Below, piece by piece: positions 1 through 5,043 of a DNA stretch of 5,043 bases. Both the position numbers and the translations under genes were made by a program. Under the pieces are notes generated by a model that was not told the origin of the DNA, made no database searches, and saw only the letters and a program-made list of their open reading frames with translations. Source of the stretch: Flavobacterium sp. UBA807 (GTDB taxonomy: Bacteria > Bacteroidota > Bacteroidia > Flavobacteriales > Flavobacteriaceae); assembly GCA_002296885.1 (NCBI GenBank), contig DBIH01000062.1:1-5043 (forward strand). Reading direction: 5' to 3'. The stretch's first letter is position 1. Every line of letters begins with the position of its first letter.

Positions 1-22
1 AAATCCAACTTGTTCTCATAAA

Positions 23-1375
23 TTATTTGTTAACTATTATCTTGAACGTTTTATCATCCTTTTTACCTGCTATCTTAATAAAATACACTCCGTTCGTGAC
101 ATTGGTTAAGTCTATAATTGCCAATGTACTTCCCTGAAGGATTTTATTAGTCCGTATTACTTTACCTAATTCATCTATGAGAGAGACATCTAAATTATCT
201 TCAATCATATCCGATTGAATGGCGATAAAATCCTGTGCCGGATTTGGGTAGATTTTGATGTTTAGTTTTGACAGATTATAGTCAGCATTTGCTAAAGTAT
301 ATTGAGTAGTACTTTCACTAATGGTCGTGACTTTTACAGCAGTTTTATTTCCATAGAATGTTGGACCAACCACATAAGGATAAGCCGAATTATGATTAGC
401 GTCTACTGTCGCAAAGTAACAATAGATGCCTGAAGGATATTCGGGTGTTACACAAAACCGGCCATTATGTTCATCCAGATAACTTGGATCAGATGGATGT
501 GCAATATATTCATAATCTTCCCTGAAATAACCCAACGGATAAGTAGTGCTCACAGCCGGACCATCAGTTACATCCGTTCCGTTTGCATAAACAGTGCGGG
601 TTGTGATGTTACGCAGTTGGTAGCTTGATTTCATTCGGACGATTCCACCGGTTCCGTCAGTATTTGCATAACCATAAGCTCCGTAGATTGGAAAACCATC
701 GTAAGCAAAACCAATTAGTGGTGAATGTTCCGCAGGATTAATTACATACAAACCATCGGAAGGATAGGTACTGCAGACAGTTGAAATTACTACCAAATCC
801 AAATTAAAGGCACTCGGATTTTGATGATGATGATAATTACCCATGGCCGGATGTGCTTTTGAACAGTCAAAGCCGCCTTTTTCAGCCAGAACAGCATCGC
901 GGTTCCAAACACCATCACCAGTACATGCCGGTTGTATTGGTCCGCCACACAGAGTTTGCGTGCTGTTCTTCCAGGAAACACCATCACGATAATCAAACAG
1001 TGCTACACCGTTTTTAAACAAACCAATATTACCGCCTGTCGTAGCTGTTGGAGTTCCGGTATTTTGTGTTGGGTTTAAAGGGAATTTAAATATAGCTCCG
1101 TTTTGTGAAGTGGCTAATGAAGGGTTTCCGTCTAAAAAAGGTCCGGTAATATAAGCCGGAATACAGTTTGTTGTTACGTAAACCCAATTGGTTGAATATT
1201 GAACAGTTTGCACATTAGCTGCAACAGCATCGGTAATTGGAGTTGAGTTCCCCGAAACATAATGACGTCCTGTAATTCCAGTGGTATTGCGAAGCCATTG
1301 TGTGATTATAGGATTGGTTTGTGAATTCCCATAAGAAGTCATTAAAACGAAAAGTAACAGGAAAGTGGATCTCAT
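23..1375 (-). CDS. Secreted YHYH-domain protein with C-terminal T9SS sorting domain
   Basis: The 450-residue protein starts with a Sec signal peptide (about residues 1-19, hydrophobic FLLLFVLM, likely cleavage after NSQ). The central part, about 110-340, carries hallmarks of the YHYH family (function unknown): GNYHHHQNP at 179-187, DGFPIYGAYGY at 226-236, and DEHNGR...PSGIYCYF at 301-321. The name-giving motif reads Y-H-H-H (181-184), not Y-H-Y-H. Seven cysteines (71, 143, 151, 171, 201, 308, 319) could form disulfides. The last roughly 80 residues are a T9SS type A sorting domain (YPNPAQD at 376-382, GVYFIKI at 429-435, ending KIIVNK), so export across the outer membrane, to the surface or medium, is inferred. 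It lies 72 bp after the di-heme peroxidase gene, same strand, and has its own putative ECF-type promoter. A His-rich metal-binding role is only a guess. Family and secretion calls are firm; function is unknown. Confidence 0.9.
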   Translation of the reverse strand: MRSTFLLLFVLMTSYGNSQTNPIITQWLRNTTGITGRHYVSGNSTPITDAVAANVQTVQYSTNWVYVTTNCIPAYITGPFLDGNPSLATSQNGAIFKFPLNPTQNTGTPTATTGGNIGLFKNGVALFDYRDGVSWKNSTQTLCGGPIQPACTGDGVWNRDAVLAEKGGFDCSKAHPAMGNYHHHQNPSAFNLDLVVISTVCSTYPSDGLYVINPAEHSPLIGFAYDGFPIYGAYGYANTDGTGGIVRMKSSYQLRNITTRTVYANGTDVTDGPAVSTTYPLGYFREDYEYIAHPSDPSYLDEHNGRFCVTPEYPSGIYCYFATVDANHNSAYPYVVGPTFYGNKTAVKVTTISESTTQYTLANADYNLSKLNIKIYPNPAQDFIAIQSDMIEDNLDVSLIDELGKVIRTNKILQGSTLAIIDLTNVTNGVYFIKIAGKKDDKTFKIIVNK

Positions 1376-1403
1376 AATTATTAGTTTTGGTTGGTATAAA
1401 GAC

Positions 1404-1434
1404 TTAGACGAACATTGTAATTATTTCTTGCGGT
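1404..1434 (-). promoter_or_regulatory. Putative ECF sigma promoter of the YHYH gene (copy A)
   Basis: On the minus strand, ACCGCAAGAAA (1434 to 1424) is followed after 11 nt by TTCGTCTAA (1412 to 1404). Read as an ECF promoter, the -35 core would be GCAAG and the -10 core CGTCTA, with 16 nt between CAAG and CGTC, which is normal ECF spacing. Transcription would start near 1397, leaving a leader of about 20 nt before the ATG at 1375. The same bipartite sequence with identical spacing lies upstream of the anti-sigma-like gene (3949-3978). Promoter function is inferred from this duplication, the position and the CGTC-type -10. Confidence 0.6.
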
Positions 1435-1447
1435 CACTTGTAAAAAA

Positions 1448-2467
1448 TTATCTTGGAAATTGAAAACGTGGGCTATTGATAAAACTTTCATCGGTCAGTG
1501 TATTTAAAAAGGAAAGCAAATCATTCTTATTTTCTTCATTCAAAATAATCTTTTTATTCAGTTGCTTGGATAAAGTCGGACTTTGATAAATATCATTCGT
1601 ATAATGAAACAATACCATTTGAAGATTTTTTATACTACCGTCATGCATATAAGGACCGGTAAGCTCAATGTTTCTTAATGTCGGAACCTTAAATCGGAGT
1701 GAATCTTTTCTGTCTTTTGTAATTCTGATGCGGCCGCCATCCTTGAAATAATCATCAGGTTTCAAACCATTGTTCTCAAATTTGTCATCGCAAAAAAGTG
1801 GTTCTTTGTGGCAAACGGCGCAATTTTGCTTGAATAATTCATAACCTTTTTTTTCGTTCTCGGTAAAGGATGTTTCATGACGCATCACTTTATCGTATTT
1901 CGAGTTGGACGACGTCAGCATGACTGTAAACTGCGCTAATGCTTTTAATATTCGCTGACTGGTGACTTTTTCATCGCCAAAAGCTTTTGTAAATAGTGTT
2001 CTGTATTTTGGGCTTTGCCCTAATTTGGCAACGACATTTTCGAGCTTTTCATCCATTTCAAGCGGATTGGTAATTGGATTTATAGGCTGGACTTCAAGAT
2101 TATTGACACCACCATCCCACATAAAGTTTTTGCTCCATGCCAAATTAATCAACGCAAGAGAATTTCGTGTGCCAAGTCTTCCTTCAATTCCATGACTTAC
2201 AGCGTGGTCAATATGAGTAAATCCGGTATTTTGCAAATGACAGCTTGCGCAGGAAATTGTTTTATCTCGTGATAAAATCGGGTCGTAGAATAAGTTTCTG
2301 CCCAGTTGAAATCCTTCTTCAGTTAATGGATTTTTTGAAAAATCATAAACCGGTTTTGGCCAGCCATTCGGAACTTCAAGATAGATTGGAGTTGTGAATT
2401 GATTGGAAAAACCCAATCCAATTAAAACAACAAAAGCAGCTAACGTATATTTCCAATAACGTTTCAT
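1448..2467 (-). CDS. Di-heme cytochrome c peroxidase family protein, MauG/MbnH-type
   Basis: The 339-residue periplasmic protein has an N-terminal signal sequence or anchor (about 7-21, no lipobox cysteine) and two c-type haem sites, CASCH (73-77) and CAVCH (216-220), the normal arrangement of bacterial di-haem peroxidases. W117 in FMWDGG, Q127 and E137 in NPLEM keep the spacing of the inter-haem Trp and the distal-pocket Gln and Glu of CcpA and MauG. After GPYMHDG (271-277) the position that holds the distal Met ligand in classical CcpA appears to be Tyr289 (LFHYTND), as in MauG-like enzymes. This favours a protein-modifying oxidase over a plain H2O2 scavenger. Its start overlaps the stop of the MbnP-like gene by 4 bp (ATGA), implying translational coupling. 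By analogy with MbnH and CorB, its substrate is probably that partner, with a Trp oxidised to kynurenine. The family is clear from sequence; the substrate is inferred. Confidence 0.93.
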   Translation of the reverse strand: MKRYWKYTLAAFVVLIGLGFSNQFTTPIYLEVPNGWPKPVYDFSKNPLTEEGFQLGRNLFYDPILSRDKTISCASCHLQNTGFTHIDHAVSHGIEGRLGTRNSLALINLAWSKNFMWDGGVNNLEVQPINPITNPLEMDEKLENVVAKLGQSPKYRTLFTKAFGDEKVTSQRILKALAQFTVMLTSSNSKYDKVMRHETSFTENEKKGYELFKQNCAVCHKEPLFCDDKFENNGLKPDDYFKDGGRIRITKDRKDSLRFKVPTLRNIELTGPYMHDGSIKNLQMVLFHYTNDIYQSPTLSKQLNKKIILNEENKNDLLSFLNTLTDESFINSPRFQFPR

Positions 2468-3162
2468 TGCATATAAAACATTTTATCAATATAATTCATC
2501 AGTTTCATAGCTTGTTTGCCCGGAATCATAACGCTGTTGGTTTCTTTCAATTTTATATTGGAGAAAAAACGGTTTAAATCAATTCCGATGTTGATATCAT
2601 CATCCGCTTTTTTATCAAGCGGAAATTCCATCTTTCGCAAAGAATAATAAGGCTGGAGATAACCACCTACATGAAATTGGAATTCATTTTTATGTGTTAT
2701 ACAACTTAGGCTTTTGCCTTCAATTTTTGTATTGATATAACCGCTCTGCCATGCCCAGTACATTCCTTTTACCGGATCTAAATCGCCTGCCATTGCTCCC
2801 GAAGTATTCGTTATGCTATCAATTCCGACATTGAAGGTAATTTTGGAAATCTGTTTGTCATTCTTTTTGACAATTGGAATCAGAAATGAATTTGGTTTAT
2901 CGGAATCGAGTAAATGATAGCTGTTTTTTTGAACGAATGTCGAATTGTCCTGATAATGGATTTCAATATTCGAAATATAGCATCTGAAAGTTTCAATCGT
3001 TAAAGTATCGTAACTTGCTGATGCATATTTTTTGTTGAGTTGTAATGGAAGCTTATCAAATTCCAAATGAAAATTTACCGCAAGCGAATCGCTTTTGCTT
3101 TGGGAAAATCCCATAAAGCAAAACAAAAAAAGGATAACAATATGCAATCCTTTTTTAATCAT
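2464..3162 (-). CDS. MbnP-family putative copper-binding periplasmic protein
   Basis: The preferred start at 3162 gives 232 residues beginning MIKKGLHIVILFLFCF, a clean Sec signal peptide with likely cleavage after GFSQ (about 21). The upstream in-frame ATG at 3189 would add nine polar residues ahead of it and lengthen the overlap. MbnP-like features, in order, are a beta-rich opening VNFHLEFDKLPL (29-40), FRCYISNIEI (59-68), FNVGID (110-115), SGAMAGDLDP (121-130), MYWAWQSGY (134-142) and FQFHVGG (161-167). The W-x-W pair (136, 138) sits in the most conserved block, and H32 and H164 are candidate ligands. In characterised relatives (MbnP, CorA, MopE) a Trp converted to kynurenine is needed for high-affinity copper binding. 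The gene overlaps the CpxP-like gene by 8 bp upstream and the di-haem enzyme gene by 4 bp downstream. Copper binding is inferred from family and partner. Confidence 0.85.
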   Translation of the reverse strand: MIKKGLHIVILFLFCFMGFSQSKSDSLAVNFHLEFDKLPLQLNKKYASASYDTLTIETFRCYISNIEIHYQDNSTFVQKNSYHLLDSDKPNSFLIPIVKKNDKQISKITFNVGIDSITNTSGAMAGDLDPVKGMYWAWQSGYINTKIEGKSLSCITHKNEFQFHVGGYLQPYYSLRKMEFPLDKKADDDINIGIDLNRFFSNIKLKETNSVMIPGKQAMKLMNYIDKMFYMQ

Positions 3163-3628
3163 GTCCGGGACCGTGTGGTTTCGGAGCAAATATTCTTGAT
3201 AATTCTTCGGTCAATGCATTGAAATCATCCATTTGATCTTTGTGGCATATTTTTTTGATATCTTCAAAATGCTTAAAATGCGTTTCCTCTATTTGCTTTT
3301 GATTTGAATTGATAACGGCAATCAAACTGTCTTTAGCTTTGATATTGGTTTCTGTATTGCCCAATTGAGAATACAATTTGTTTTTAGCTTCACGGATGTT
3401 TCCGTCCAATTTTTCAATTTGACCATGATGCCACTGAATTAATTTGGCATACTCTTTTTGTTGGTTAGCATCAAAATGCAATTTTCGGGTAATTATTTCT
3501 TTGGGTTGCGGACCGCCTTCATGCGGTGGTCGATGACCTTTTGGTCCCAAAAGCAAAAAGCCCAGTGTTCCAAAATTGATTACTAATAATCCGATAACGG
3601 CAATCGTTAATAGTTTAGTTTTTTCCAT
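3155..3628 (-). CDS. Membrane-anchored Spy/CpxP/CnrX-like periplasmic protein, likely metal sensor
   Basis: The 157-residue protein has a short cytoplasmic start (MEKTK), one transmembrane segment (about 6-27) and a soluble helical domain placed outside the inner membrane. The domain has the feel of the Spy/CpxP/ZraP heavy-metal-resistance family: a FDANQQKEYAKL helix start at 52-63, long charged amphipathic helices to about 125, then a CHKDQMDDF segment (128-136) and ELSRIF. It holds ten histidines (32, 36, 51, 67, 68, 117, 120, 129, 152, 156) and one cysteine (128). H32-x3-H36, D53 and H129-x3-M133 recall the nickel/cobalt ligands of CnrX (H42, H46, E63, H119, M123). Its length is close to CnrX, which is about 148 residues. 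It starts 2 bp after the anti-sigma-like gene. A sensor role controlling that protein is inferred; a metal-binding chaperone of the Spy type is the alternative. Confidence 0.75.
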   Translation of the reverse strand: MEKTKLLTIAVIGLLVINFGTLGFLLLGPKGHRPPHEGGPQPKEIITRKLHFDANQQKEYAKLIQWHHGQIEKLDGNIREAKNKLYSQLGNTETNIKAKDSLIAVINSNQKQIEETHFKHFEDIKKICHKDQMDDFNALTEELSRIFAPKPHGPGHD

Positions 3629-3630
3629 TG

Positions 3631-3903
3631 TTATTTGTATAACTGATTACTTTGATTGATAGTCATTTCTAAATAAGCTGTCGCAGCATCTTTTCTTTGT
3701 TTTGATTTGGAATTGATTATGGAGAAATTCAGCAGTACTAAAACAGCTATCGATGCTGCAACCAGCCAGACTGTTTTTGCAGAAACGGTATCCTGCTGCT
3801 TAATTCTGTTCTTGATTTTCGAAAACAAATCATCATTTGGCTCAACAGGCTTGACTCCGTTGGTGCTGTTTAAAATGCTTTCTATCCAATTTTCTTTTTC
3901 CAT
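3631..3903 (-). CDS. Small single-pass membrane protein, probable anti-sigma factor
   Basis: The 90-residue protein has an N-terminal polar region (1-42, with NDDLFSKIKNRIKQQD at 23-38, probably helical), one transmembrane segment (about 44-63, VWLVAASIAVLVLLNFSII) followed by KSKQRK, and a short tail to residue 90. No recognisable zinc anti-sigma motif or FecR domain is present. The call rests on position, directly after the ECF sigma gene and before a CnrX-like gene, and on size and topology matching CnrY-type anti-sigma factors, in which a short cytoplasmic N-terminal helix binds the sigma factor. The positive residues after the membrane segment do not settle orientation by the positive-inside rule. 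The start codon at 3903 is the only good one, and a perfect 8-bp inverted repeat ends 1 nt before it. It is transcribed from the putative ECF promoter at 3949-3978. Confidence 0.7.
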   Translation of the reverse strand: MEKENWIESILNSTNGVKPVEPNDDLFSKIKNRIKQQDTVSAKTVWLVAASIAVLVLLNFSIINSKSKQRKDAATAYLEMTINQSNQLYK

Positions 3904-3924
3904 ATTCTGAACTTGTTTCAGAAT
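3904..3924 (-). repeat. Perfect inverted repeat abutting a start codon (leader hairpin or operator)
   Basis: ATTCTGAA (3904-3911) and TTCAGAAT (3917-3924) form an 8-bp perfect stem with a 5-nt loop. On the minus-strand transcript the stem ends immediately before the ATG at 3903, inside a predicted leader of about 38 nt. No U-tract follows, so it is not an intrinsic terminator. It could limit ribosome access to the anti-sigma-like gene or act as an operator for a dimeric regulator. Confidence 0.55.
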
Positions 3925-3948
3925 CTTTTCAACTCTGAGTTATTGTTA

Positions 3949-3978
3949 TAGACGAAGGTTTTTATTTTTTCTTGCGGT
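3949..3978 (-). promoter_or_regulatory. Putative ECF sigma promoter of the anti-sigma/CpxP/MbnP/di-haem operon (copy B)
   Basis: Minus-strand ACCGCAAGAAA (3978 to 3968) is followed after 11 nt by TTCGTCTA (3956 to 3949). The -35 half lies inside the last codons of the sigma factor gene (encoding Tyr-Arg-Lys-Lys) and the -10 half lies in the 58-bp gap after its stop at 3962. Predicted transcription starts near 3942. Sequence and spacing match copy A at 1404-1434, with 25 of 30 positions identical by eye including the spacer. Sigma dependence is inferred. Confidence 0.6.
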
Positions 3979-4510
3979 AGTGTGTAAATTTTTCTGCCAA
4001 TCGTTCCTGAAGCGTTGCCTTTGCCCTAAAAACAAGTGATTCAACAGAAGAAATACTCAACTGCATAATTTCTGCTATTTCGGGATTGCTCAATCCATCA
4101 AGCTTTGAAAGCAGGAAAGCTGTTTTCTGATTTTCGGTTAATGTATTGATTACAGAAAACAATATTTCGGCTTCTTCCTTTTTTTCCAATTGTATTCCGG
4201 GATGTTCAAAAGTTGATGTGTTCAAATATTCTTGTTCATTTTGAGACTTTTTTCCAAAAATGAAAAATCGTTTCTGACTGTTTTTTTGTTTGATATAATC
4301 GAGGCAATGGTTAATTGTAATGCGGTAAATCCAGGTTTTATAAGATGATTTCTGATTGAAGTTCTGATGTGAATGATACACTTTTACAAATACATCCTGA
4401 GTAATTTCTTCAGCATCTTCAATATTTTGCAGATAATTCAATGCCACATTGTACACGAGTGTTTTATATTCGTGGTAGAGTTTTTCAAAATGGCTTTGGT
4501 TTTGAATCAT
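3962..4510 (-). CDS. RNA polymerase sigma-70 factor, ECF subfamily
   Basis: The 182-residue protein has the two-domain ECF layout. Region 2 spans about 7-75 (FEKLYHEYKTLVYNVALNYL, then DAEEITQDVFVKVY at 32-45 and YKTWIYRITINHCLDYI at 57-73). A variable linker follows, about 76-110, with Lys/Gln-rich stretches. Region 4 spans about 113-172, with a helix-turn-helix around LSNPEIAEIMQLSISSVESLV (140-160) that would read the -35 element. Length is typical for the family and the start at 4510 gives the usual short N-terminus. It heads the minus-strand cluster and is followed, 58 bp later, by a probable membrane anti-sigma factor and a CnrX-like sensor, so it is presumably held at the membrane until an envelope signal arrives. 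The shared bipartite motif is absent upstream of the gene itself, so direct autoactivation through that motif is not apparent. Its ending, Tyr-Arg-Lys-Lys-Lys, doubles as promoter DNA. Confidence 0.95.
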   Translation of the reverse strand: MIQNQSHFEKLYHEYKTLVYNVALNYLQNIEDAEEITQDVFVKVYHSHQNFNQKSSYKTWIYRITINHCLDYIKQKNSQKRFFIFGKKSQNEQEYLNTSTFEHPGIQLEKKEEAEILFSVINTLTENQKTAFLLSKLDGLSNPEIAEIMQLSISSVESLVFRAKATLQERLAEKFTHYRKKK

Positions 4511-4528
4511 TTGCTTGTTTTCGAGTTA

Positions 4529-4536
4529 CAATGATA
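4529..4536 (-). promoter_or_regulatory. Weak candidate -7 element for the sigma factor gene
   Basis: The minus strand reads TATCATTG (4536 to 4529), one mismatch from the Bacteroidota TAnnTTTG -7 consensus. No convincing TTTG -33 element sits at the right distance, and the leader to the ATG at 4510 would be only about 12 nt. A second weak possibility is TTTG (4586 to 4583) with TAATTTAT just downstream. A promoter is expected somewhere in the 93-bp divergent gap 4511-4603, but its exact place is uncertain. Confidence 0.25.
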
Positions 4537-4544
4537 CTAAATGA

Positions 4545-4576
4545 TTTTTTACTAAGTATAAATTATTCTATATTTG
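4545..4576 (+). promoter_or_regulatory. Putative housekeeping (Bacteroidota-type) promoter of fabG
   Basis: TATATTTG at 4569-4576 matches the TAnnTTTG -7 consensus exactly, and a T-run at 4545-4550 takes the -33 position at about 19-20 nt spacing, though it lacks the final G of TTTG. Transcription would start near 4583, leaving about 20 nt before the ATG at 4604. Confidence 0.5.
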
Positions 4577-4603
4577 GGCTATCAAATCAAACTCTTTTAA
4601 AAC

Positions 4604-5043
4604 ATGAAATTATTAGAAGGAAAAGTTGCCATCATCACTGGGGCAAGTAGAGGAATTGGAAGTGGAATCGCAAAAGTATTTGCACAACACGGTGCAAATG
4701 TAGCGTTCACTTATAGTTCATCTGCCGAATCAGCTTTGGCTTTGGAAAACGAATTATCGGCTATGGGAATCAAAGCCAAAGGATATAAATCAAACGCTGC
4801 CGATTTCAATGAAGCACAAAAACTTGTTGATGATGTTATTGCTGAATTCGGAAATGTTGATGTATTGATTAACAATGCCGGAATCACAAAAGACAACCTT
4901 TTAATGCGTATGTCAGAAGAGGATTTTGATAAAGTAATTGAAATCAACCTGAAATCGGTTTTCAATATGACCAAAGCGGTTCAGAAAATTATGCTGAAAA
5001 ACCGCAAAGGTTCCATCGTAAATATGAGTAGTGTAGTAGGGGT
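4604..5043 (+). CDS. fabG: 3-oxoacyl-[acyl-carrier-protein] reductase FabG (5' part, cut by window end)
   Basis: About 147 codons of an expected roughly 248 are present; the gene runs off the right edge. It is a classical short-chain dehydrogenase with a Rossmann fold: the NADPH-binding TGASRGIG motif is at 12-19, NNAG at 90-93 and the catalytic Asn at 115 (EINLKSVF). The catalytic Ser is at 143 (NMSSVVG); the Tyr and Lys of the active site lie beyond the window. The opening MKLLEGKVAIITGASRGIG and the N-A-G-I-T-K-D-N-L-L-M-R-M stretch (91-103) are typical of FabG, which reduces 3-oxoacyl-ACP in the fatty acid elongation cycle in the cytoplasm. It is transcribed divergently from the sigma factor gene across a 93-bp gap and appears to be a housekeeping neighbour unrelated to the metal cluster. 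Another short-chain dehydrogenase is possible but less likely. Confidence 0.92.
   Translation, partial: MKLLEGKVAIITGASRGIGSGIAKVFAQHGANVAFTYSSSAESALALENELSAMGIKAKGYKSNAADFNEAQKLVDDVIAEFGNVDVLINNAGITKDNLLMRMSEEDFDKVIEINLKSVFNMTKAVQKIMLKNRKGSIVNMSSVVG

Noticed and set aside
790..996. Short minus-strand open frame of 68 codons inside the YHYH gene
   Set aside because: It is out of frame within a well-supported gene, has low-complexity Ile/Trp-rich content and no plausible product.
1129..1134. Plus-strand CGTCTA (and another at 400-405) as further ECF -10 elements
   Set aside because: Both lie antisense within the YHYH coding sequence and lack the ACCGCAAGAAA block at the required spacing.
1962..2195. 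Plus-strand open frame opposite the di-haem peroxidase, and similar ones at 3707-3910 and 4441-4650
   Set aside because: All are antisense to supported genes or straddle the divergent gap, with no signal peptide, domain or promoter of their own.
3074..3082. Plus-strand CCGCAAG near 3079 and minus-strand CGCAAG near 2245 as extra -35 elements
   Set aside because: No CGTCTA follows at the right distance. The second simply encodes part of the CASCH haem-binding motif.
3189..3189. Upstream ATG for the MbnP-like gene, adding nine residues
   Set aside because: It places a polar MLRNHTVPD stretch before an ideal signal peptide and lengthens the overlap with the preceding gene; the ATG at 3162 fits better.
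3904..3924. Inverted repeat as an intrinsic terminator after the sigma gene
   Set aside because: No U-run follows on the minus strand; the next bases are the start codon and coding sequence.
4711..4974. 87-codon minus-strand open frame opposite fabG
   Set aside because: It is fully antisense to a conserved short-chain dehydrogenase with all motifs intact; its composition is what the reverse complement of that gene gives.

Overview
The window comes from an AT-rich genome of the Bacteroidota, most likely a Flavobacterium-like member of the Flavobacteriaceae. The evidence is a C-terminal type IX secretion (T9SS) sorting domain, a TAnnTTTG-type -7 promoter element, A-rich rather than Shine-Dalgarno-like leaders, and the overall protein style. 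No RNA gene, insertion sequence, CRISPR array or attachment site is visible.

Layout: positions 1-4510 are filled by six genes, all on the minus strand and so transcribed from right to left. In transcription order they are an ECF sigma factor (4510-3962), a 90-residue single-pass membrane protein that is a likely anti-sigma factor (3903-3631), a membrane-anchored His-rich Spy/CpxP/CnrX-like protein (3628-3155), an MbnP-family putative copper-binding protein (3162-2464), a di-heme MauG/MbnH-type cytochrome c peroxidase homologue (2467-1448), and a secreted YHYH-domain protein with a T9SS tail (1375-23). The four central genes are packed with a 2-bp gap, an 8-bp overlap and a 4-bp overlap. A divergent 93-bp intergenic region separates this block from fabG on the plus strand (4604 to beyond the window end), a housekeeping fatty-acid synthesis gene cut by the window edge.

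How the genes may work together: the first three resemble, in size and topology, the CnrH (sigma) / CnrY (anti-sigma) / CnrX (periplasmic metal sensor) circuit of Cupriavidus. The next two form an MbnP/MbnH-like pair. In the characterised relatives (MbnP/MbnH, CorA/CorB, MopE) a tryptophan of the partner protein is oxidised to kynurenine, which helps bind copper. The main hidden signal is a bipartite motif, ACCGCAAGAAA-N11-TTCGTCTA, present twice with identical spacing. One copy lies just upstream of the anti-sigma gene, with its -35 part inside the last codons of the sigma gene. The other lies just upstream of the YHYH gene. It has the architecture of an ECF promoter and would tie the whole cluster to the local sigma factor. 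The working model, which is inference, is an envelope metal- (probably copper-) responsive ECF regulon. It would place a kynurenine-type copper protein and its maturase in the periplasm and a YHYH protein at the cell surface.
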